From an uncultured Acidimicrobiales bacterium (lineage in GTDB: Bacteria; Actinomycetota; Acidimicrobiia; Acidimicrobiales; SHLQ01): a stretch of DNA of 35,371 nucleotides. The stretch spans positions 1 to 35,371 of the forward strand of contig CALHYX010000091.1 of assembly GCA_938041035.1 (NCBI GenBank), given 5' to 3'. A program made the translations under genes and the position numbers. This document shows positions 21,639 to 29,671 of this stretch, one piece after another (position 1 is the stretch's first letter; every line of letters starts with the position of its first letter). The notes beneath the pieces were generated by a model. It did not search any database and was not told where the DNA came from. It was given only the letters and a program-made list of their open reading frames with translations.

Positions 21639-22721
21639 ATGCACTATTCGCTGTCGGCGTTGATTCTGGCTGGTGGTGCCGGCTCGCGCATGCGCTCGGC
21701 CCGGCCGAAACCGCTGCATCTGCTGTGTGGGAAACCCATGGCGCTCTACCTGGTCGAAGCGCTCGGCGACACCGAACTCGACCGCACGGTCGTCGTCACC
21801 GGTCCGAACGGCGAAGCCGTGGCCAAGAAGCTCCAGGAGGTCGCACCCGACCTGGGTCTGGACTTCATCGAGCAACCCAAGCCGCGAGGCACCGGCGATG
21901 CAGTTGCGGCCGGCCTCACCGCGTTTGCCGACGACGACTACTCCGGGCTCGACGACGAGGACGACGTGGTGATCCTGCCGTCGAACCTGCCCCTGCTGCG
22001 GCCCGCCTCGATCGCCCGGCTGGTGCGCGTCCATCGCGAGCGGGGGAGCGCGGCCACCCTGCTCAGCGTCGCCACGGCCGAGGCCGGATCCGGGCGCCAT
22101 CTGATCCGCGGGCGCGACGACCGAGTCGTCGCCCTCTTCGACGACGCCACGAGTCCCGAGATCTTCACCGGTGTCGCCATCTTTCGGCGCAGTCTGCTCG
22201 CGCCGGCGATCCGGCGAATCAACGCTCGCGACCTGGTGGGTGAGTCAGATCTCGGCGATGTCATCGAGGTGTTGGCCGAGACCGGGCACTTCATCGACAG
22301 CGTGATCCTCGACGACCCGGCGGAGATCCTCGAGGTGAACGATCGCCAACAGCTCGCCGACGCCGAGATCGAGATCCGCCGGCGCACGAACCGGTCCTGG
22401 CTGGCCCGCGGGGTCACTATGCTCGACCCCGAACGCACCTACATCGACTCCACCGTGGAACTCGCTGACGACGTCACCCTGTTTCCGGGCACGATCCTGC
22501 AGGGCAACACGGTGGTCGGCATCGGCGCCGAGGTCGGTCCGGACAGCCGGTTGATCGATTGCGCCGTCGGTGCCGGGGCCCGGGTCGAAACGACGATGGC
22601 TCAGGATGCCGAGATCGGTCCCGGCGCCCACGTGGGGCCCTTCGCCGTGCTCGAACCCGGAGCCCAGGTTGCCCCCGACGTCGTGACCGGCCCGTTCTTC
22701 GCCGCGGGCAGCAGCGAGTAA
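21639..22721 (+). CDS. GlmU-like protein, truncated and with substituted active-site residues
   Basis: The product lies at the glmU position of the conserved glmU–prs–rplY–pth–mfd order, but has 360 residues rather than about 450-490. The N-terminal nucleotidyltransferase domain keeps LILAGGAGSRMRSARPKPLH (with the loop Arg and the Lys of PKxLH) and GTGDA. However, the metal-binding Asp of the GDxPL motif is N116 (SNLPL), the Asn of the NtG motif is F176 (EIFTGV), and the conserved Glu after the YGR region is F167. N234, equivalent to the second metal ligand, remains. The left-handed beta-helix starts normally (WLARGVTMLDPERTYID...) but stops near E. coli residue 340, before the acetyltransferase His, Tyr and Lys; the Arg of the RPG motif is also lost (FAVLEPG). 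TAGACA lies 6 nt before the ATG. It is either a diverged nucleotidyltransferase or a regulatory relic. Confidence 0.85.
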   Translation: MHYSLSALILAGGAGSRMRSARPKPLHLLCGKPMALYLVEALGDTELDRTVVVTGPNGEAVAKKLQEVAPDLGLDFIEQPKPRGTGDAVAAGLTAFADDDYSGLDDEDDVVILPSNLPLLRPASIARLVRVHRERGSAATLLSVATAEAGSGRHLIRGRDDRVVALFDDATSPEIFTGVAIFRRSLLAPAIRRINARDLVGESDLGDVIEVLAETGHFIDSVILDDPAEILEVNDRQQLADAEIEIRRRTNRSWLARGVTMLDPERTYIDSTVELADDVTLFPGTILQGNTVVGIGAEVGPDSRLIDCAVGAGARVETTMAQDAEIGPGAHVGPFAVLEPGAQVAPDVVTGPFFAAGSSE

Positions 22722-22764
22722 GTTCCCTCCGAGCCCGTTTCCCCCGCCCTAGCGAGACAAACGT

Positions 22765-23760
22765 ATGCAACTGGTAACGCACAAGAAGCTCTACCTCGTC
22801 GCTGGTCGAGCCAGCATCGAGATGGGTCAGGAGATCGCCCACGAGCTGGGCGTCGATCTCGGTCATCCCAACATCGCCGACTTCGCCAACGGCGAAATTC
22901 ACTGCAAGTTCGGTGAGTCGGTGCGCGGCACCGACGTCTTCATCGTCCAGACCCATGCCTCCTATGAGGCCGAGGGCGGGGCCCGCTCGCTCAACGACGC
23001 GTTGATGGAGCATCTGGTGATGGTCGATGCGGCCAAGCGAGCCTCGGCCAAGCGCATCACCGCGGTGATTCCGTTCTACGGCTACGCCCGGCAGGACCGA
23101 AAGGCCTCGGGCCGCGAGCCCATCACGGCCAAGCTGGTGGCCAACCTGTTCAAGTCCGCCGGCGCCAGCCGACTGGTCAGCGTGGATCTCCACAGCGGCC
23201 AGATCCAGGGGTTTTTCGATGGGCCGGTCGATCACCTCACGGCCATGCCGGTGCTGATCGACTACCTGCGCGAACTCGGTGACGAAGACCTCGTGGTGGT
23301 GTCGCCCGATGCCGGTCGGGTGAAGGTCGCTGAGCGCTACGCAAACATGTTGGGCGCCGACCTGGCCATCGTGCACAAGCGTCGGTTGAAGGGCGAGAAG
23401 AACCAGGTCGAGGCCAAGGACGTCGTCGGCGAGGTCGACGGTCGGCGTTGCGTGCTGATCGACGACATGATCGATACGGGCGGCACGATCGTGGCCGCCG
23501 CCGATCTTCTCGCCGACAAGGGGGCCGCCGAGGTATGGGCGGCCACCACCCACGGGGTTTTCTCCGATCCGGCGATCGATCGCATCAAGAACTCGGCGAT
23601 CAAGAAGGTGGTGGTGACCAACACGTTGCCGTTGCCGCCCGAGAAGCGGTGCGACAAGATCGAAGTCATCAGCGTGGCGCCGATCATCGCCCGGGCCATC
23701 GACGCGGTCTTTGAGGACACGTCGGTCAGCGAGATCTTCGGCGGCAACAATCTCGCCTGA
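22765..23760 (+). CDS. prs: ribose-phosphate pyrophosphokinase
   Basis: Prs makes PRPP from ribose 5-phosphate and ATP, the precursor of nucleotides, His, Trp and NAD. The 331-residue class I enzyme shows PNIADFANGEIHCKFGESVRG near 35-55, the ATP-gripping flexible loop YARQDRKASGREPI (107-120), DLHSGQIQGFF (141-151) and the PRPP-binding loop LIDDMIDTGGT (231-241). VSVAPIIARAI is typical near the end. The ATG at 22765 has no good SD and follows the glmU-like gene by 43 bp. PRPP made here also feeds upp, elsewhere in the window. Confidence 0.97.
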   Translation: MQLVTHKKLYLVAGRASIEMGQEIAHELGVDLGHPNIADFANGEIHCKFGESVRGTDVFIVQTHASYEAEGGARSLNDALMEHLVMVDAAKRASAKRITAVIPFYGYARQDRKASGREPITAKLVANLFKSAGASRLVSVDLHSGQIQGFFDGPVDHLTAMPVLIDYLRELGDEDLVVVSPDAGRVKVAERYANMLGADLAIVHKRRLKGEKNQVEAKDVVGEVDGRRCVLIDDMIDTGGTIVAAADLLADKGAAEVWAATTHGVFSDPAIDRIKNSAIKKVVVTNTLPLPPEKRCDKIEVISVAPIIARAIDAVFEDTSVSEIFGGNNLA

Positions 23761-23764
23761 TGTC

Positions 23765-23784
23765 GGTTCCCCGGTGGGGTAACC
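23765..23784 (+). terminator. hairpin between prs and rplY
   Basis: GGTTCCCC (23765-23772) pairs with GGGGTAACC (23776-23784), allowing one bulged T, around a 3-nt loop. No T-tract follows, so it may be a weak terminator or a processing/stability element. Confidence 0.35.
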
Positions 23785-23844
23785 CGATGCCGGGCCGGTA
23801 GACTCGCAGGCTGTTCTATCCATCATCGTTTGAGGAATGTCGAC

Positions 23845-24543
23845 ATGGCTGCTGAGCTCGCTCTCACCGCCCAATCCGGCCGGACCACCGGCTCCCGCGA
23901 GACCCGTCGCATCCGCCGCGAGGGCAAGGTCCCCGGTGTCGTGTACGGCCTGGGTGCCGACCCGGTCGCCGTGGCCGTCGACTGGCCTGAGTTGCGTCGG
24001 GTGCTGACCACCGACGCCGGGCTCAACGCCTTGATCTCGCTCGAGGTCGACGGCAACAAGCAACTGTCGATCGTCAAGGACATGCAGCGCCACCCGGTGC
24101 GCCGCGACGTGACCCACGTCGATTTCCTCCGCATCGACCCCGACGCCGAGATCCAGGTCGACGTCCCCGTGACCCTCGAAGGCGAGGCCCGCGAGGTCAT
24201 CGCCGAGAGCGGCATGGTCGACCAGTCGCTGTTCACCCTCTCGGTGTTCTCCAAGCCCGACGCCATTCCGGACGGCCTCAGCATCGACATCAGCGATCTG
24301 ACCGTCGGCGATGCCGTGCGGGTGAGCGACATTGCGCTCCCCGCTGGCGTCCGCACCGAGGTCGACCCGGACGAACCGGTCGCCATCGGTACCGTTACCC
24401 GTTCGACGCTCGAAGCAATGGCTGCCGAAGAAGCGGCCGAGGCTGCTGAACTCGAAGACGGCGAAGCACCGGCTGAGGGCTCTGAACAAGGCGGCGACGC
24501 CGACGGTGACGGCGGCGATGCCGACGCCGGCGGCGACGACTGA
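23845..24543 (+). CDS. rplY: 50S ribosomal protein bL25 (general stress protein Ctc form)
   Basis: bL25 binds 5S rRNA in the central protuberance. This is the long TL5/Ctc form, 232 residues: an N-terminal L25 domain (SGRTTGSRETRRIRREGKVPGVVYG, then KDMQRHPVRRDVTHVDFLRI), a C-terminal beta domain (VDVPVTLEGEAREV...LPAGVRTEVDPDEPVAIGT), and a very acidic Glu/Asp/Gly/Ala tail of about 45 residues ending DAGGDD. GAGGA lies 8 nt before the ATG at 23845; a TTG five codons earlier overlaps that SD and is not used. A candidate -10 TAGACT is at 23799-23804. Confidence 0.96.
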   Translation: MAAELALTAQSGRTTGSRETRRIRREGKVPGVVYGLGADPVAVAVDWPELRRVLTTDAGLNALISLEVDGNKQLSIVKDMQRHPVRRDVTHVDFLRIDPDAEIQVDVPVTLEGEAREVIAESGMVDQSLFTLSVFSKPDAIPDGLSIDISDLTVGDAVRVSDIALPAGVRTEVDPDEPVAIGTVTRSTLEAMAAEEAAEAAELEDGEAPAEGSEQGGDADGDGGDADAGGDD

Positions 24544-24549
24544 CCCCAC

Positions 24550-25173
24550 GTGGCTCCGCTTTGGCGTAGCGGCAAGAAATCCGAACGGACCGGCACGCCG
24601 AGCGACCTGCTGGTCGTCGGCCTCGGCAACCCCGGCGAGAAGTACGCCGGCACGCGTCACAACGTGGGTGTCGAGGTCCTCGAGGTGCTCGCCGAGCGGT
24701 ACCACGGGAGGTTGAAGTCGGCCAAGGGCGAAGTGCTGACCGACGACATTCGCATCGGCGCCGCCCGGGTCGGCCTGGCCTTCCCGCTCACGTTCATGAA
24801 CGAGTCGGGTCGGGCGGTCGCGCCGCTGGTACGCCGTCACGGCCTGACCGATGACCTCGAGAAGTTGGTCATCGTGCACGACGAACTCGATCTTCCCGTC
24901 GGGCGGATGAAGGTCAAGTTCGGCGGTGGTCTGGCCGGCCACAACGGGCTCAAGTCGATCACCGCGCACCTGCATTCCCAGGACTACGTCCGGATCCGCA
25001 TCGGCGTCGGCAAACCGCCCGGTCGCCAGGCCGGGCGCGACTATGTCCTGCGCAAGCCCGGTAAAGCCGAGCGCACCGAGCTCGACATCGTCGTGGCCGA
25101 AGCCGCCGACGCGGTGGAACTGCTCCTCACCGACGGGGTGGAGGCCGCCATGGGCCGGTTCAACCAACGGTGA
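24550..25173 (+). CDS. pth: peptidyl-tRNA hydrolase
   Basis: Pth releases tRNA from peptidyl-tRNA dropped by ribosomes. The 207-residue product contains LLVVGLGNPGEKYAGTRHNVG with catalytic H37, FMNESG with N84, VIVHDELDLPVG with D111, and LAGHNGLKS with N132, which match the E. coli His20, Asn68, Asp93 and Asn114. The N-terminus has about 18 extra residues (GTG start, WRSGKKSERTGTPSD), as in several actinobacteria. It follows rplY by 6 bp and overlaps mfd by 4 bp (GTGA). Confidence 0.97.
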   Translation: MAPLWRSGKKSERTGTPSDLLVVGLGNPGEKYAGTRHNVGVEVLEVLAERYHGRLKSAKGEVLTDDIRIGAARVGLAFPLTFMNESGRAVAPLVRRHGLTDDLEKLVIVHDELDLPVGRMKVKFGGGLAGHNGLKSITAHLHSQDYVRIRIGVGKPPGRQAGRDYVLRKPGKAERTELDIVVAEAADAVELLLTDGVEAAMGRFNQR

Positions 25174-28100
25174 CCCTCGAAGCGATCCTTCCCCTCCTCG
25201 CCGAAGACCCCGCCATCGCCGATCTCGTCGGTCGGCGCAGCGGCGTCATCTCGGTACCCGACACGGCGCGGGCGTTCACCATCGCCGGTATCGCCGAAGC
25301 CGCCGACCGGCTGCCGGTGCTGCTCGTCGTGCCGACTGGCGCCGAGGCCGACCGGTTGGGCAACGACCTGCGCCAGTTGCTCGGTCCCGACGACGTCGAT
25401 GTCTTCCCGGCGTGGGAAACCCTGCCCTTCGAACGGGTCAGCCCATCGGTCGAGACGATGGGGCGCCGGCTCCGCACGCTGTGGCATATCGCCGACCCGG
25501 TTCGAGCGCCCAGGGTGATCATCGCGCCGATCCGCGCTCTGGTGCAGCAACTCAGTCCGCACGCCGAGGACGTCGAGCCGCTGATCGTCGGGGTGGGTGA
25601 CCAACTCGATGTGTCCGAGCTCGTCGCCGACCTCGTCGCTGCCGGCTACCGACGCGAGCACCAGGTGGAACACCGCGGCGAGTTGGCGGTCCGGGGCTCG
25701 ATCGTCGACGTTTTCCCGTCGACCTCGGACGTGCCGGTGCGCATCGATCTGTGGGGCGACGAGGTCGACCGACTCACCGAGTTCGCCGTGGCCGACCAGC
25801 GCACCAAGTTGCCGGTCGCCGAGATCGAGATCTTCCCGTGCCGGGAACTGCTCGCCTCCCCCGAAGTGCTCGAACGGGCTGAGGAACTGCGCAGCAGCGA
25901 GCCCTGGGGCATCGAGCAATGGAACCGGCTGGCCGACGGCGAACTGTTCGACGGTATGGAGTCCTGGCTGCCCTGGCTGGTCGACCAACCCCGGTTGCTG
26001 CCCGACCTCATCGGTGATGATGCCCTCATCGTGGTCGTCGAACCGCGGCGGTTGCGCGACCGAGCCGCCGACCTCCTCGCCGAAGAGGCCGACCTGGCCG
26101 CCTCCCTGGCCAAGACCTGGGGCGCCGCGGTGGACGGCGCCGACGTCGAGTTCCCCCGGCTCCACGCCGACTTCGATCGTCTGCTGGCCCACAACGGAGC
26201 CCCGGTGTGGACGATGACATCGGTGCCGGAAGGGCCCGACACGGCGGTGGTGAGCGCCACCGGGTTCAACCCCGTGGTCGGCGACGGCGCCCACCTGCTC
26301 GACCAACTTCGTCACCTGATCGACGAGGGTTTCCGTATCGTCGTCGGCGCCGACGGCGCCGGCTCGGCGGACCGCATCGTCACCCTGCTCGGGGATCAGG
26401 GCCTGCACTTCGCCCGGACGACCGGCCGGCTCGTGGCCGGTGGTTCGGGTGGCGAGGTCATCGTCGCCCCGCTCGAACGGGGTGCGGTGATGAGTTCGCT
26501 CAAGATCGCGGTCCTCGCGGAGAGCGATGTCACCGGTCGGCGTCGCGCCCACCGCCGGGCCCGACCGCGCCCGCAGCGCGACACGCAGGGGTTCTTCGAC
26601 GACCTGCGGCCGGGCGACTACGTCGTGCATTACCACCACGGTGTGGCCCGATTCGGAGGCATGGTCAGCCGCGGCATCGGGGGCGTCGACCGTGACTACC
26701 TGCTGCTGGAATACCGCGGCACCGACAAGCTGTACGTGCCGTCGGACCAGATCGACGCCGTTCGGCCCTACACCGGGGGAGAATCCCCGACGTTGTCGCG
26801 CATGGGGGGCGCCGACTTCGCCAAGGCGAAAGCCAAGGTTCGAGCCGAGGTCGATCAGATCGCCCAGGAATTGGTCGTGTTGTACCAGACGCGGGTGTCG
26901 GCCGAAGGCCATGCCTTCGCCCCGGACACGCCGTGGCAGCGCGAACTCGAGGAGGCCTTCCCCTTCCAGGAAACGCCCGACCAGCTCGCCGCGATCACCG
27001 AGGTCAAGTCCGACATGGAGGCCGTCTCCCCGATGGATCGGCTGGTGTGCGGCGACGTCGGGTTCGGCAAGACCGAAGTCGCGCTCCGCGCCGCGTTCAA
27101 GGCCATCCAGGACGGCAAACAGGTCGCGGTGCTCGTGCCGACGACTCTGCTGGCGCAGCAGCACTTTCAGACGTTCAGCGAGCGCTTCGCCGGCTACCCG
27201 ATTCGGGTCGAGGTGCTCAGCCGCTTCCTGACCAACGCCCAGGCCAAGGCGGTGGTGGCCGGGGTCGGCGACGGCTCGGTCGACCTCGTTATCGGGACCC
27301 ATCGGCTGCTGTCGAACGATCTGCACTTCAAGGATCTCGGGCTGCTCGTGGTCGACGAGGAGCAGCGGTTCGGCGTATCGCACAAAGAATCGATCAAACA
27401 ACTGCGCAGCGACGTCGACGTCCTGACGCTGTCGGCCACCCCGATCCCGCGAACGCTCGAGATGAGCCTCACCGGCATTCGCGATCTTTCGCTGCTCAAT
27501 ACACCGCCCGCGGCCCGGCAACCGATCCTCACCTACGTCGGTGAGTACGACGAGCGACCGGTCGCCGAGGCCATCCGTCGCGAGCTGCTGCGCGAAGGAC
27601 AGGTGTTCTTTGTCCACAACCGGGTGCGCGACATCGAGCGGGTCGCCGGCCAGTTGCGCGACCTCGTGCCCGAAGCCCGCATCGCCATCGCCCACGGACA
27701 GATGGACGAGGGCACGCTCGAACGGGTCGTCCTCGACTTCTGGGAGGGGGAATACGACGTGCTGGTGTGCACCACCATCATCGAGAGCGGCATCGACATG
27801 CCCACGGTGAACACGCTCGTCGTCGACCGGGCCGATCGGCTGGGACTGGGCCAGCTCCACCAGTTGCGCGGCCGGGTCGGCCGGGCCGGGCAGCGCGCCT
27901 ATGCCTACCTCTTCTTCCCGCCCGACCACTCCCTGTCCGAGCAGGCCTACGAGCGGCTCAAGACCATCGGCGAGGCCACCGAACTCGGCTCCGGTTTCAA
28001 GATCGCCATGCGCGACCTGGAAATCCGCGGCGCCGGCAACCTGTTGGGTACCGGCCAGTCGGGCCACATCGCGGCGGTCGGCTACGACCTGTATTGCCAG

Positions 28101-28610
28101 ATGGTCACCGAGGCGGTGTCCGAGCTCAAGGGCGAGACCCCCAGCGAACCCGCCGAAATCAAGATCGAGCTGCCCGTCGACGCCAACCTGCCCGAGGACT
28201 ACGTCACCAACGGCGATCATCGCCTCGAGGCCTACCGGCGCCTCGCCACGGTGACGACCGCCGAGGAGGTCGGCGACATCGAGGCGGAATGGCGCGATCG
28301 CTACGGCCCGGTGCCGCCGGTGGCCGACGCGTTGCTCGACGTCGCCCGACTCCGGGCGGAATGCGTCCGCGTGGGGCTGACCGACATCACGGTCACCAAG
28401 GGCCCCGGGTTCGGCGGCCCCGCCTTCGTCGCTCGGCTGAGCCCGATCCAGCTTTCGACCAGCAAGCAGATTCGCCTCGACCGGCTGTACCCGAAGTCGG
28501 TGTTCAAGCAGGACCTGTCGCAGCTGCACCTGTCGATCAAGGCCAAGACCGCACTCGCCCAGTCGATTCTGGCCGCGCTGGCCGACCTCGTACCCGAGGA
28601 CGATGACTGA
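25170..28610 (+). CDS. mfd: transcription-repair coupling factor
   Basis: Mfd dislodges RNA polymerase stalled at lesions and recruits UvrA. The 1146-residue length is typical. The N-terminal UvrB-like region has VFPAWETLPFERVSPS and GSIVDVFPSTSDVPVRIDLWGDEVD. The RNA polymerase-interacting CarD-like domain begins at PGDYVVHYHHGVARFGGM, near residue 485. The superfamily II translocase has Walker A GDVGFGKT (628-635), DEEQ (729-732), SATPIPRTL and the TRG-region motifs ending QLRGRVGRAGQRAYAYLF. A TRCF C-terminal domain follows (LPVDANLPEDYV). It starts at a GTG overlapping the pth stop, so translation is coupled. Confidence 0.97.
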   Translation: MTLEAILPLLAEDPAIADLVGRRSGVISVPDTARAFTIAGIAEAADRLPVLLVVPTGAEADRLGNDLRQLLGPDDVDVFPAWETLPFERVSPSVETMGRRLRTLWHIADPVRAPRVIIAPIRALVQQLSPHAEDVEPLIVGVGDQLDVSELVADLVAAGYRREHQVEHRGELAVRGSIVDVFPSTSDVPVRIDLWGDEVDRLTEFAVADQRTKLPVAEIEIFPCRELLASPEVLERAEELRSSEPWGIEQWNRLADGELFDGMESWLPWLVDQPRLLPDLIGDDALIVVVEPRRLRDRAADLLAEEADLAASLAKTWGAAVDGADVEFPRLHADFDRLLAHNGAPVWTMTSVPEGPDTAVVSATGFNPVVGDGAHLLDQLRHLIDEGFRIVVGADGAGSADRIVTLLGDQGLHFARTTGRLVAGGSGGEVIVAPLERGAVMSSLKIAVLAESDVTGRRRAHRRARPRPQRDTQGFFDDLRPGDYVVHYHHGVARFGGMVSRGIGGVDRDYLLLEYRGTDKLYVPSDQIDAVRPYTGGESPTLSRMGGADFAKAKAKVRAEVDQIAQELVVLYQTRVSAEGHAFAPDTPWQRELEEAFPFQETPDQLAAITEVKSDMEAVSPMDRLVCGDVGFGKTEVALRAAFKAIQDGKQVAVLVPTTLLAQQHFQTFSERFAGYPIRVEVLSRFLTNAQAKAVVAGVGDGSVDLVIGTHRLLSNDLHFKDLGLLVVDEEQRFGVSHKESIKQLRSDVDVLTLSATPIPRTLEMSLTGIRDLSLLNTPPAARQPILTYVGEYDERPVAEAIRRELLREGQVFFVHNRVRDIERVAGQLRDLVPEARIAIAHGQMDEGTLERVVLDFWEGEYDVLVCTTIIESGIDMPTVNTLVVDRADRLGLGQLHQLRGRVGRAGQRAYAYLFFPPDHSLSEQAYERLKTIGEATELGSGFKIAMRDLEIRGAGNLLGTGQSGHIAAVGYDLYCQMVTEAVSELKGETPSEPAEIKIELPVDANLPEDYVTNGDHRLEAYRRLATVTTAEEVGDIEAEWRDRYGPVPPVADALLDVARLRAECVRVGLTDITVTKGPGFGGPAFVARLSPIQLSTSKQIRLDRLYPKSVFKQDLSQLHLSIKAKTALAQSILAALADLVPEDDD

Positions 28611-28676
28611 CCGCCGGTCGGCCCGGCGGGGCGCGGTGGCAGCTTTGGGGCGGGAGCGACCTAGGCTGTCCGGGTT

Positions 28677-29669
28677 GTGAAGAAGCTTCTTGTCCTATTG
28701 GCCGCGCTCGCGATGTTCGCCGTCGCGTGCGGTTCGGCGGCTCCAGCGGTCAGCGTCGGCGACGCGTCTCTCAGCCGGGAGGAAGCCGACGAGTTCGTGC
28801 GCGAACAGCTGCAGACCCCCGAAGGGGCCGAGCAGGTCGACGACGACGCACCGATCGACGCGGCGACCTACGCCGATGGCCTGACGACATACGTGCTCGA
28901 GCAGTTGGTGAACCAGGAGCTCGAGGACCGGGGCATCACCGTCACCGCGGAGGATCTCGACAACGCTCGCGCCGTCTCGGCATCGCCGCAGGCCCCGCCG
29001 CCCACCGATGCCGAGGTCGACCGTCTGGCCCGGGTCCTGCGCCTCGCCTACTCCCTGGCCGACCAGGATCCGCCCACGGAGGAATCCGTCCGCGCCGCGT
29101 ACGAGGAGGCGCCGGTGGTGCAGGCCTGTTCGGCCCACATCCTGCTCGAGACGCAGGAGGCGGCCGACGACGTGGTGGCCGAACTCGAGGGTGGGGCCGA
29201 CTTCGCGACCCTGGCGATGGAACGCTCCACTGGGCCGAGCGGGCCCAACGGCGGCGATCTCGGCTGCGGTGACCCGGGCGGATTCGTCGAGCCGTTCGCG
29301 ACGACCGTGCGAGAGGCCGAAGTCGGCGAGGTGACCGGACCGGTCGAAACCGAGTTCGGTTTCCACGTGATCCTGGTGAGCGAGCGCACGGCGGTGCCCT
29401 ATGAGGACATCGCCAGCCAGGCGCTGGGTCAGGCCATTAACGAAGACATCGGCACCGTCCTCGGCCCGGCGTACACGAGCTGGCTGAGCGAAGACGAGAC
29501 CGCGATCACGATCGACCCCCGGTTCGGCACCTGGAACCGCGAGGAAGCCCGGGTCGTGCCGCCCGACGGCGCGGATCCGGCCGGAACCGACGCCGACCCC
29601 GACGCGGGCGCCGACGGCGGGCTCGACGGCGGGGTTGGGGTGGACGCCACCCCGCCGACCGCCGGCTGA
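28677..29669 (+). CDS. PPIC-type peptidyl-prolyl isomerase lipoprotein (SurA/PrsA-like)
   Basis: The 330-residue product begins MKKLLVLLAALAMFAVAC, a lipoprotein signal with lipidated C18. A SurA-N-like helical region (about 25-135) includes SREEADEFVREQL and ALEQLVNQELEDRG-type sequence. The parvulin domain (about 147-245) contains CSAHILLETQEAADDV, FATLAMERSTGPSGPNGGDLG, GFVEPF and FGFHVILVSER. The C-terminal 45 residues are low complexity, rich in Asp, Gly, Ala and Pro. It is probably an extracytoplasmic folding factor. It starts at a GTG; TAGGCT (28662-28667) lies 9 nt before it. mazG follows after 2 bp. An mfd–ppiC–mazG–eno order is common in related actinobacteria. Confidence 0.9.
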   Translation: MKKLLVLLAALAMFAVACGSAAPAVSVGDASLSREEADEFVREQLQTPEGAEQVDDDAPIDAATYADGLTTYVLEQLVNQELEDRGITVTAEDLDNARAVSASPQAPPPTDAEVDRLARVLRLAYSLADQDPPTEESVRAAYEEAPVVQACSAHILLETQEAADDVVAELEGGADFATLAMERSTGPSGPNGGDLGCGDPGGFVEPFATTVREAEVGEVTGPVETEFGFHVILVSERTAVPYEDIASQALGQAINEDIGTVLGPAYTSWLSEDETAITIDPRFGTWNREEARVVPPDGADPAGTDADPDAGADGGLDGGVGVDATPPTAG

Positions 29670-29671
29670 CC

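Noticed and set aside
25041..28529. Very long open frame antisense to mfd as a gene
   Set aside because: Long antisense frames are expected in high-GC coding DNA. The sense strand encodes a complete Mfd with all motifs, and the antisense product shows no family motif.
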